Source of the DNA: Niastella sp.
GTDB lineage: Bacteria; Bacteroidota; Bacteroidia; Chitinophagales; Chitinophagaceae
Length of the DNA stretch: 45,024 nt
Direction of reading: 5' to 3'
Assembly: GCA_017744515.1 (NCBI GenBank)
Contig: JAGIBF010000065.1
Coordinates: 1 to 45,024 of the forward strand
The translations under genes and the position numbers were made by a program. Numbering within the stretch: position 1 is the first letter of the stretch; the number at the start of each line of letters is the position of its first letter. The notes under the pieces were generated by a model, which saw only the letters and a program-made list of their open reading frames with translations, searched no databases and was not told the origin of the DNA. Positions 25,515-33,625 of this stretch are shown here, one piece after another.

Positions 25515-26114
25515 TTGTCTGGCTCTGTAAAGCATATCAAACTATTTGATCTTATTGGTAAAGGGGATGAAATTGCTTTCCAACAGGTCTTTCGCCATTA
25601 TACGCCCCGTCTTCATCCATTCATATTCAAGGTTGTCAAATCCGAGCCGGTTGCAGAAGGTATTGTGCAGCAGGTATTCCTGAAGCTGTGGGAAAACAGG
25701 GTACAGGTGGCTTCAAAAAGCGATCCATCTGCCTGGTTGTTTACGGTAGCTGCCCATCTTTCTTTCAATTACCTGAAAAAAATGTCCGTACAGCAGCGAT
25801 ATATAGATTATGTGAAGAGGACTATGGAGGAGGGAGCCAATACGCCCGAGGCGGAAAAGATACTGTCCTCGAAAGAGAACCAGGGGGTACTGTACAGGGC
25901 AATAGAGCAATTGCCGCCGCAGCGCCAGTATATTTTTAAGCTCAGCCGTATTGAAGGGCTTACCCATAAAGAGATTGCCGAGAAACTGCAAATATCACCC
26001 ATTACCGTAAAAAATCAACTGGTAGCCGCCCTTGATTTCCTCCGCAAGCAATTGCAAAAGAACGATGCATTGCTCCTTATTATGCTGTCCAATCTCCATT
26101 ACCAGTTTTTTTAA
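25515..26114 (+). CDS. ECF RNA polymerase sigma factor, SusCD/FecR-linked type
   Basis: The 199-residue protein has sigma region 2 (AFQQVFRHYTPRLHPFIFKVV and AEGIVQQVFLKLWENR) and region 4 (LPPQRQYIFKLSRIEGLTHKEIAEKL, then ISPITVKNQL as the recognition helix). A stop lies 18 bases upstream in frame, and no ATG precedes the conserved LFDLIGKGDE, so TTG at 25515 (or the CTG before it) must be the start. The neighbours downstream are FecR, SusC with an N-terminal signalling domain, and SusD. This is the cell-surface signalling arrangement: ligand binding to SusC is passed through FecR to this sigma factor, which then switches on the locus. Confidence 0.92.
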   Translation: MSGSVKHIKLFDLIGKGDEIAFQQVFRHYTPRLHPFIFKVVKSEPVAEGIVQQVFLKLWENRVQVASKSDPSAWLFTVAAHLSFNYLKKMSVQQRYIDYVKRTMEEGANTPEAEKILSSKENQGVLYRAIEQLPPQRQYIFKLSRIEGLTHKEIAEKLQISPITVKNQLVAALDFLRKQLQKNDALLLIMLSNLHYQFF

Positions 26115-26232
26115 AAAAAAGTTTGTCTGTCAATAGTCCTATTGCAGCCTGAGGTTGTCTGCTATATATCCTGTTATTAAATTATTATCCTGTCGTTATT
26201 TCTTCGATTGCTTTTCAGACACCTTATTTTAT

Positions 26233-27456
26233 ATGATCAATTATGAGGACATCATTTACCTGTTAAAAAAATATATTTCCGGTACGGCTTCAGAAGAAGA
26301 GGTAGAAGAATTGTTTTTTTGGTTGCGTAAAGGAGAATATGATGCAATGATCAGGGAAGCGCTAATGAAGCACGTTCCTGATACAAATGACCCTGTGTAC
26401 GATGCTGCACGGTGGGAGCCTGTGCTTGAGCGGGTGATGGCTGCGAGGCCTCCGCAACAGGCTGCTCCTGTAAGGCGTATGTTTCCCTGGCGCCGGCTGG
26501 CGGCAGTGGCTTGTTTGCTGGCATTTATTGGTGTGGGCATTTATCACTGGTGGCCACGTACCAGGGCCGCAGGGGCGGTAACTACTAAACGTTTGCATCC
26601 TTCAAAACAGGATGTACAGCCCGGTAAAGATGGCGCTATATTGACGCTGGCCGATGGAACGCAGATCGTACTGGATAGTGTGGGTAATGGTAATCTTGCC
26701 ACGCAAGGAAATGTGCGGGTGACCAAGACCAATGGCATGTTGAGTTATGATCATGCTGCCGGTGATGCAGCGCAGGCAGAAACGAAACAGCCGGTTTATA
26801 ACCTGCTCAGTACGCCCAGGGGGCGCCAGTTCAGGCTGGTATTGCCTGATGGCACCAGGGTATGGCTGAATGCTATGAGCAGCATCCGGTATCCCGCTGC
26901 TTTTGTTGAGGACCATCGTACGGTAGAGCTGACCGGTGAAGCTTATTTCGAAGTAGCGAAGGATGCAACGAAGCCATTCCATGTGCGGGTGCCAGGCGCT
27001 CATACCGGCAAGCAGGAATTGGATGTGCAGGCATTGGGGACCGGTTTCAATATCAATGCGTATGATGATGAACCTGTTGTGAGGACCACATTGATAGAAG
27101 GGGTAGTGAAGTTCAGTGCCGACGGAGAGGAGAAGATCATGGAGCCGGGCCAGCAGGGGATTGTAAGCGGCCGCAGGCCGGGCATCAAACTGAAAGTAGT
27201 GGATACGGAGCAGGTGCTGGCGTGGAAGAATGGCTATTTTATTCTCGATGGCACCAGTATTCAGGCCGTGATGCGACAACTGGCCCGCTGGTACGATGTG
27301 GAAGTGGTGTATGAGGGTAATTTTTCGGGTGATGATTTCGCCGGCCAGATTCCCAGAACGGCCACACTTTCGCAGGTATTGAGGATGCTTGAATTGACCG
27401 ATGTTGTGCAGTTTGAAATAGAAGGGAAAAAGCTGATCATCAGTCAAAAATCGTGA
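26233..27456 (+). CDS. FecR-type anti-sigma factor
   Basis: The ATG at 26233 (MINYEDIIYLLKKYISGTAS) is preferred over a TTG at 26155 that would add 26 hydrophobic, unlike-family residues; this gives 407 residues. The N-terminal ~75 residues are the cytoplasmic sigma-binding part (SGTASEEEVEELFFWL). A single membrane helix follows at about 82-102. The periplasmic part contains the FecR domain (PRGRQFRLVLPDGTRVWLNAMSSIRYP and ELTGEAYFEVAKD) and a C-terminal DUF4974 part (ILDGTSIQAVMRQLARWYDVEVVYEG). It holds the upstream sigma factor until the SusC signalling domain contacts it. Confidence 0.93.
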   Translation: MINYEDIIYLLKKYISGTASEEEVEELFFWLRKGEYDAMIREALMKHVPDTNDPVYDAARWEPVLERVMAARPPQQAAPVRRMFPWRRLAAVACLLAFIGVGIYHWWPRTRAAGAVTTKRLHPSKQDVQPGKDGAILTLADGTQIVLDSVGNGNLATQGNVRVTKTNGMLSYDHAAGDAAQAETKQPVYNLLSTPRGRQFRLVLPDGTRVWLNAMSSIRYPAAFVEDHRTVELTGEAYFEVAKDATKPFHVRVPGAHTGKQELDVQALGTGFNINAYDDEPVVRTTLIEGVVKFSADGEEKIMEPGQQGIVSGRRPGIKLKVVDTEQVLAWKNGYFILDGTSIQAVMRQLARWYDVEVVYEGNFSGDDFAGQIPRTATLSQVLRMLELTDVVQFEIEGKKLIISQKS

Positions 27457-27651
27457 CCAGTAAATTATAACCAACCATAATTAATCGAAGCACATGAGTT
27501 AACAACAATCAAACCATCCAAATCATTCTCTACCAACATAGCTGAAAAAATCCCGATACGCTGGCGGCGACCGGGATACTATTTCAGATCGTTGATAGGG
27601 TAATTGCTGCGACACATTTACTAATCATCAAATCCAAAACTGTACAAAAGT

Positions 27652-30600
27652 ATGTATTTACTTGTACCTGGCAAAGTCATGTCCAGACTGCTGCCGCTCA
27701 AACTCCGCTACAGGGAAATTGCACATTCGTCACACCCGGGAGCGTATGACTGTCCAAAGAAAATACTGTTGATTATGAAGATGATGGCTGTATTTTTATT
27801 GATCTGCACCCTCAGTATACATGCGAATACCTATTCACAACAGGTAACGGCTTCTTTTAAAAATGCTCCGCTCGAAGAAGTGTTCCGTGAGATCAGGAAG
27901 CAAACGGGTTATTCTTTTATCTACACGCTGTCCATGTTGTCTAAAGGCAACAACGCTACTTTCTCGGTAAACAATGCTCCACTCAATGTTGCGCTCGATG
28001 CCTGTTTCCGCGAACAGCCTTTCGAATACAACATCGTTGAAAAAGCGGTGGTCATCAAGCTGAAGCGTGTGCCGGAAATACCTGTCATCAATATTGCTCC
28101 TGCCGGGATCATTGTGAGTGGGCGTGTTACTGATAGTAAGGGAGCGCCGCTCGAAGGCGTTTCTGTACAGGTAAAAGGTGGCAAGGGCGTATCTACCGAT
28201 AAAGACGGCAGTTTTACTTTGCCGCAGGTAGATGAAAAAGCTGTTCTCATTATTTCTTATGTTGGTTATAAAACGGTTGAAATTCCTGTCAATGGCAGGA
28301 AGATGATCAATGTGAAACTGGAAGATGCAGACCAGCGTATGAGCGAAGTAGTGATAGTAGGATATGGTACGCAAAAGAAGAGACTGGTATCGGGAGCCAT
28401 TGCTTCCATCAAAAGTGATGCGATCGAAAATCTTTCTCCTCCGAGCCTCGATCGTGCTATGCAAGGGCAGGCGGCCGGTGTACAGGTAAACTCCAGCAAT
28501 GGTATTCCCGGTGGTGCTACTGAAGTGCGCATCCGTGGTATCGGTTCGGTGAATGCGGGTAACCAGCCTTTGTATATCATCGATGGTGTACAGATCACTC
28601 CTGAACCACGCAACAGGAACATTGCTTCCGGTAACCCGCTGAGTGGTATCAACTCCAACGACATCGAATCTATTGAAATATTGAAGGATGCTGCGGCTGC
28701 TTCCATTTACGGTGCGCAGGCTGGTAATGGTGTGGTCATCATTACTACGAAGCGTGGTAAGAGCGGTAAGGCGCGTGTGAACTTCAACAGTTATATTGGG
28801 TATACAGACCTGATCAAGAAACCCGATCTGCTGGATGGTAAAACATGGGTGAGCCTGCGAAGGGAGGCTGCCGTGAATTCGGGTGGATTGACAGGGCCTT
28901 ATAATGTTGATCAGACTTATGGTCCTGCCGAAGGTGCGGCCAGCTATGATTGGATCGATGCGGTAACGAGGAAAGGCTTGCTGCAGAATTATGAATTGTC
29001 GTTGTCTGGCGGCAATGATAAGACGAAGTATTTCATAGCGGGTTCTTTCAGTGATCAGAAATATCATTTCATCGGTTACGATTTCAAGCGCGGTACTTTC
29101 CGGGTAAACCTTGAGACCAGGCTGAATGATAAAATAACGCTGGAAACAAAGGTAAACCTGAGTACGGTAACGCAAAACTCTTCCGACAATCCTTCTTTCG
29201 GTACTACCAACGTGTTTGTGGATGCGATGGGCGTAATTCCTACCAACCCTATCTACAATGCAGATGGAACTTATAATACGAATATTTATGGCGTATTGAG
29301 TGGATCTGTGAATCCGCCTTTCTTCGTGAGTGTCAACAAAAACATGGGGGTTACTTCACAGGCTATTGGTAATGTGGCATTGAATTATAACATTACTGAT
29401 GATCTGACCTTCAAATCTTCCTACTCGCTGGAGCATACGACGATCAACGAGGAGCTTTTCTTTGATCCGCGAACAAGGGCCGGTCAGGGTTCCAATGGGC
29501 TTGTTCGTTTCGGCAATTCAAAAGTAGTGAACTGGCAAACGGACCAAACGCTCAATTACAATCATACGTTTGCCGACAGGCATGCTGTAACGGCGCTGGT
29601 AGGTTTCAACTACCGGAATGAGGTTTTTACTACTACCAATACGCAAGGCACGGGTGTGGCCATTCCTCAACTGGGCGGCACGCTTTCCGGTACTACTCCC
29701 AACGTAGTAGGGTCTACTTATAGTGAATACAAGCTGGCTGGTCTTTTTGCCCGGTTGGGTTATACGCTCGATGAGAAGTATATCTTTCAGGCTGTACTGC
29801 GCCGTGATGGTTCTTCGCGCTTCGGTTCCAGCAACCGTTATGGCTATTTCCCGGCGGTATCTGCTGCCTGGCGTATAGGCGATGAGAATTTCCTAAGTAA
29901 AGCTACCTGGCTCTCTGATCTTAAGCTGCGTGTGAGCTACGGTGAAACGGGCAACAGCCAGTTCCTGATGACCAATACGGGCGCCGGTACTGGTCCTGCG
30001 CCTACTATCGAGTCCAACTATCCGGCTCTTTCCCTGTTTGAATCCAACGTGGCAGCTTCGTATGCCAGCGGGGCAGGTATCAATTTCTCGCAATTGGGCA
30101 ACTCGCAATTGGGTTGGGAACGTAACGTTACCACCAACTTTGGCCTGGATTTCGGTTTGTTCAACAACCGGATCACGGGTACCGTCGATTATTTTATTCG
30201 TACTACGAAAGACCTGTTGCTCAGCAAGCCCCTGCCTTCTACTTCGGGCTTTACCAATATTGCTCAGAACATTGGCTCATTGGAAAACAAAGGTGTTGAG
30301 TTGGGGGTAACGAGCATCAACCTGACGGGTGATTTCAGGTGGACGACCAATTTCAACATCACCTTCCTGAAGAATAAAGTGTTGTCGCTGCTGGAACCGG
30401 GCGAAAACCTTCCTGCCAACAATCTCTGGATCGGGCGCCCTGTAGGAGAAGTATGGGTGGCACACTGGGCGGGTGTGAACCCTGCCGATGGCAGGCCAAT
30501 GTGGTTTGATGCGAATAATAATCTCACCTACAACCCGGTTCAGGCAGACCGCGCTTTCAGGGCTGGTAATACGCTTATTCCTGATTATTATGGTGGCTTT

Positions 30601-31095
30601 ACCAATACGTTCTCTTATAAGAATTTTGAATTGTCGGCTTTCTTTCAGTTCCAGGTAGGTACAGTGCAGCAAAACTTTTATGATCTGCTGCTGACTTCCG
30701 ACTTCCGCTATGATGCGGCGCAAAGCAATACTATTCTTGCACGCTGGACAGCGCCGGGCCAAATGGCCACGGTGCCCAAACTGTATCCCGGCGCCATTCA
30801 ACCAGGCACTGCCAGTTCTGTGCTGGGTGGTGGTTATGGCGGGGTTGCTTCCGACAGGTTCTTTGACGATGCTTCTTATATCAGGCTTAAATCGATCAAC
30901 CTGAGCTATTCGCTGCCGCAAACCTTATTGTCTAAAATTAAGTTCTCCAACGCCCGCATCTATGTGCAGGCGTACAATATCTGGACAGGTACCAATTATA
31001 CTGGCCTGGATCCCGAGTATACCTCCGGCGGCTATGGTTTGGGCCTTGCTCCGCAAGGAAAGTCTTACTCTGCAGGCATTCAGCTTGGATTCTAA
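27652..31095 (+). CDS. SusC/RagA-type TonB-dependent transporter with N-terminal signalling domain
   Basis: The 1147-residue outer-membrane transporter has, in order: a long leader with the LLIMKMMAVFLL signal segment (start at 27652 fits FecR-linked family members, which carry this extra N-terminus); a secretin/TonB short N-terminal (STN) domain about 63-137 (LEEVFREIRKQTGYSFIY); a carboxypeptidase-regulatory-like domain about 152-230 (GRVTDSKGAPLEGVSV); the plug (VVIVGYGTQKK, RIRGIGSVNAGNQPLYIIDG); and a barrel ending in GKSYSAGIQLGF. It should take up a large ligand together with SusD, while the STN part signals to FecR. It lies 195 bases after FecR. Confidence 0.96.
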   Translation: MYLLVPGKVMSRLLPLKLRYREIAHSSHPGAYDCPKKILLIMKMMAVFLLICTLSIHANTYSQQVTASFKNAPLEEVFREIRKQTGYSFIYTLSMLSKGNNATFSVNNAPLNVALDACFREQPFEYNIVEKAVVIKLKRVPEIPVINIAPAGIIVSGRVTDSKGAPLEGVSVQVKGGKGVSTDKDGSFTLPQVDEKAVLIISYVGYKTVEIPVNGRKMINVKLEDADQRMSEVVIVGYGTQKKRLVSGAIASIKSDAIENLSPPSLDRAMQGQAAGVQVNSSNGIPGGATEVRIRGIGSVNAGNQPLYIIDGVQITPEPRNRNIASGNPLSGINSNDIESIEILKDAAAASIYGAQAGNGVVIITTKRGKSGKARVNFNSYIGYTDLIKKPDLLDGKTWVSLRREAAVNSGGLTGPYNVDQTYGPAEGAASYDWIDAVTRKGLLQNYELSLSGGNDKTKYFIAGSFSDQKYHFIGYDFKRGTFRVNLETRLNDKITLETKVNLSTVTQNSSDNPSFGTTNVFVDAMGVIPTNPIYNADGTYNTNIYGVLSGSVNPPFFVSVNKNMGVTSQAIGNVALNYNITDDLTFKSSYSLEHTTINEELFFDPRTRAGQGSNGLVRFGNSKVVNWQTDQTLNYNHTFADRHAVTALVGFNYRNEVFTTTNTQGTGVAIPQLGGTLSGTTPNVVGSTYSEYKLAGLFARLGYTLDEKYIFQAVLRRDGSSRFGSSNRYGYFPAVSAAWRIGDENFLSKATWLSDLKLRVSYGETGNSQFLMTNTGAGTGPAPTIESNYPALSLFESNVAASYASGAGINFSQLGNSQLGWERNVTTNFGLDFGLFNNRITGTVDYFIRTTKDLLLSKPLPSTSGFTNIAQNIGSLENKGVELGVTSINLTGDFRWTTNFNITFLKNKVLSLLEPGENLPANNLWIGRPVGEVWVAHWAGVNPADGRPMWFDANNNLTYNPVQADRAFRAGNTLIPDYYGGFTNTFSYKNFELSAFFQFQVGTVQQNFYDLLLTSDFRYDAAQSNTILARWTAPGQMATVPKLYPGAIQPGTASSVLGGGYGGVASDRFFDDASYIRLKSINLSYSLPQTLLSKIKFSNARIYVQAYNIWTGTNYTGLDPEYTSGGYGLGLAPQGKSYSAGIQLGF

Positions 31096-31107
31096 ATTCT
31101 TTAATCG

Positions 31108-32571
31108 ATGATCATGAAAAAGAACTTAATAATAATATTTATCTCGGGGTTGATGATTACGGGCACCATGTCATGTGATAAAATCCTTGACGCAAAGCCC
31201 GTCACTTCTCTTGACCCCACAACTGCCCTGAGCTCAAAACTGGGTATTCAGGCTCAATTGAATGGTACTTATGCCGGTTTGAAAAACGGGAATTATTACG
31301 GGCGTGATTTTGTAGCGGCGGTAGAGCTGCTTGCCGATAATATGAAGCGGGTAGACCCTGCCACTCAGAGTGGACGGGGGGCAGGCTATGATGTAAACCA
31401 GCCGAATTACCACATCAATATCTGGACAAACGCTTTCAAAACGATCAATGATGCCAATATTGTGATCAGCTATGTGGATGGGGTAGTAGATGCAACGGCT
31501 GCTGAAAAAGCAAGCATCAAAGCGCAAGCGTTGTTTTTGAGGGCGCTTGTTTATTTCGATCTGGCAAAGTCGTATGGTTACAATCCCGGTCACATAGTAG
31601 GCAGTTTCGCGTGGGGAGTACCATTGCTGACCGAGCCGGTAGACGATCTCACAAAAGTTACCTATCCTCAACGGGCAACGGTAAAGGAATGTTTCGGGCA
31701 GATCGAGAAGGACCTGCTGGAAAGTATCAATCAATTCAATGTGACGGGTGTGAATGCTGCTGCGGGTGAGCCTTATAGAGGTACACGGGGAGCGGCGCAG
31801 GCTTTGTTATCACGTCTTTACCTGTATTGGGGAAATGAAAAACTGCCTGATGTGATTACACAGTCCACTGCGGCCATCGCATCGGGTATTGCCGTTTTTC
31901 AGCCTACTGCCAGTTATGTATCGATGTGGGCGCAGGCCACCAAACCCGAATCCTTCTTTGAAGTGCGGTTTGCTACGTTCGCTGAAGCCATCAGTACGCC
32001 GGACAACAACTCTATCCAGGCCTGGTATCAACAGCAGAAGACGGCTTCCGGTGGTAATCTGGGTTGGGGTGATGTAGTGATTGCCGATAATTTCATGACG
32101 CAGCTGGAAGCAGGAGACGTTCGTGCAGGGGTCATTCTTCCTTATGCGCGAGCGAATGGACAGCAGGTAAATCAGACCAACAAATTCCAGGGCACCAATG
32201 GCTCTTTCGGTTGGAGCGATGTTCCTGTTATCCGTATATCCGAGATGTACCTCAACAGGGCAGAAGCGTATGCTTATCAGGGGGCGGCTTTCGAGGCGCA
32301 GGCACAGGCCGATCTGAATACGATCCGCAACCGCGCAGGACTATCGTCTATCTATCCTGCCGGTCAGGCACTTATTGATGCTATATTGAAGGAAAGAAGG
32401 ATTGAACTGGCTTTTGAAGGGCAACGCTGGTTCGATCTTACCCGCCTTGGTAAGGATATTCCCAAAGAAACAGTAGCGCCAATACCCTTCACTAATTATA
32501 GGATACTGCCGCCATTGCCGGTGGCTGATCTGCAGGTGAATAAAAATCTCATTCCCAACCAGGGTTATTAA
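31108..32571 (+). CDS. SusD/RagB-type surface lipoprotein
   Basis: The 487-residue protein has a lipoprotein signal (ATG at 31108; lipidation Cys at MSCDK) and the helical SusD fold. There is an early TPR-like region (KASIKAQALFLRALVYFDLAKSYG, with the family 'E-x-x-F-L-R-A-x-x-Y-F-x-L' type motif) and the C-terminal hallmark ILKERRIELAFEGQRWFDLTRLGKD. It forms the lid of the SusC channel at the cell surface and binds the substrate. Twelve bases separate it from SusC, so they are co-transcribed. Confidence 0.95.
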   Translation: MIMKKNLIIIFISGLMITGTMSCDKILDAKPVTSLDPTTALSSKLGIQAQLNGTYAGLKNGNYYGRDFVAAVELLADNMKRVDPATQSGRGAGYDVNQPNYHINIWTNAFKTINDANIVISYVDGVVDATAAEKASIKAQALFLRALVYFDLAKSYGYNPGHIVGSFAWGVPLLTEPVDDLTKVTYPQRATVKECFGQIEKDLLESINQFNVTGVNAAAGEPYRGTRGAAQALLSRLYLYWGNEKLPDVITQSTAAIASGIAVFQPTASYVSMWAQATKPESFFEVRFATFAEAISTPDNNSIQAWYQQQKTASGGNLGWGDVVIADNFMTQLEAGDVRAGVILPYARANGQQVNQTNKFQGTNGSFGWSDVPVIRISEMYLNRAEAYAYQGAAFEAQAQADLNTIRNRAGLSSIYPAGQALIDAILKERRIELAFEGQRWFDLTRLGKDIPKETVAPIPFTNYRILPPLPVADLQVNKNLIPNQGY

Positions 32572-32581
32572 TTAAAAGTGA

Positions 32582-33535
32582 ATGATCATGAAAGCATCGA
32601 CATATTTGTTAGCGATCTGTATGCTGGCGGCTATCTTGCCGGCATGCCGGAAGAAAAGGGATCTCAGTTATACAGGTCCCGCTGTACTGGAATTCAGCAA
32701 TCCTCTTACGGGTGTCAATACCAAGACCACCGGCCAGTCCATTGGTGGTGCTTCGGGTATCGGTGGAGATGAAAATATTCCTATCCGTGGCGACCAGGAC
32801 AGTGTGAAAATTCAACTCATCGGTCGTCAACTCAGTGAACCGTTGAACATCAATTACACGATCACAGGTGGTACTGCGGTGGCGGGTGTGGATTATGAGA
32901 TCATCGGCACCAGCGGCATGGTGGTTTTGCCTGCCAATAGCAGCGCTACGGCCATCAGGTTGAAATTGCTCAATACAGGTACTACTGTTAAAACGCTGGT
33001 ATTTGAGCTTACCGGTTCCGCCAAATCCGATATTCTGCCCAGTGCGAATCTCAAGACTTTTACGGTAAGTATATTTCCGATGAAAGCATATTTGAGTAAA
33101 ACCATTCCGGCGGGCGGATTCTTCTCTACCCGTACGGGCTTGGTATATAACGCTGCCGAAGCTGCTGCCAATCCTTCCATTATAGACGTTGCTTTTGTAT
33201 ATGATGCAGGAACTCCCAAACTGGTATCGCCTGCTTCCATTACGGCCGGGTACGCAGACAGTCGTTATTCGGCGCGGGTGTTTGCTCCGGCGGCTACTGT
33301 ACCGGCAACTCTTGTGAAATCTTATGCAACCCTTCAACTGGAGGCTGTGACGAGCACTACTGTTGCCGGTATACCCACTTCGGGAACTACTGCAACAGCT
33401 GCTATACTTCCTTCGGTGAACGTAGTAGCTGATGGTATTTACGGATTCGTAGGCGCTGGCGGCAAAAAGGGATATATCAGGATCAAATCTGCCGCCGCTA
33501 CAGGATTATCCATAGATGTAATGACCCAGCCTTAA
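32582..33535 (+). CDS. Surface lipoprotein with a Calx-beta-like domain, SusE position
   Basis: The 317-residue precursor has a lipoprotein signal with the lipobox LPAC (Cys22). Residues about 70-165 show the Calx-beta pattern (ITGGTAVAGVDYEIIGTSG followed by MVVLPANSSATAIRLKLLN and TFTVSIFP), a beta-sandwich often used in surface proteins. The C-terminal half is beta-rich with Thr/Ala/Ser. It occupies the place of SusE/SusF-type accessory binding lipoproteins, ten bases after SusD. It likely helps to capture the ligand of this locus. Confidence 0.75.
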   Translation: MIMKASTYLLAICMLAAILPACRKKRDLSYTGPAVLEFSNPLTGVNTKTTGQSIGGASGIGGDENIPIRGDQDSVKIQLIGRQLSEPLNINYTITGGTAVAGVDYEIIGTSGMVVLPANSSATAIRLKLLNTGTTVKTLVFELTGSAKSDILPSANLKTFTVSIFPMKAYLSKTIPAGGFFSTRTGLVYNAAEAAANPSIIDVAFVYDAGTPKLVSPASITAGYADSRYSARVFAPAATVPATLVKSYATLQLEAVTSTTVAGIPTSGTTATAAILPSVNVVADGIYGFVGAGGKKGYIRIKSAAATGLSIDVMTQP

Positions 33536-33571
33536 GCCATATTCTTTCTCATGTGACCCGTACCTATGGTA

Positions 33572-33602
33572 ATGGCAGGGTGAATAGCCCTGTCATTTTT
33601 TT
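33572..33602 (+). terminator. Intrinsic terminator within the SusCD locus
   Basis: ATGGCAGGG (33572-33580) pairs with CCCTGTCAT (33588-33596, one wobble) and runs into seven Ts. It divides the transporter genes from the S9 peptidase. Confidence 0.85.
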
Positions 33603-33625
33603 AACCATTCAACAGCGATTTAAAA

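Noticed and set aside
27550..27577. Hairpin between FecR and SusC (ATCCCG/CGGGAT) as a riboswitch or attenuator
   Set aside because: Only six pairs around a 16-base loop and no T run directly after it; too weak to call.
27835..29175. A 446-residue open frame on the minus strand
   Set aside because: It lies fully antisense to the SusC gene, has no recognisable domain, and is rich in Arg/Ile/Thr as expected for a shadow frame.
30277..30921. A 214-residue minus-strand frame
   Set aside because: Antisense to the SusC barrel region; no domain, no leader and no context.
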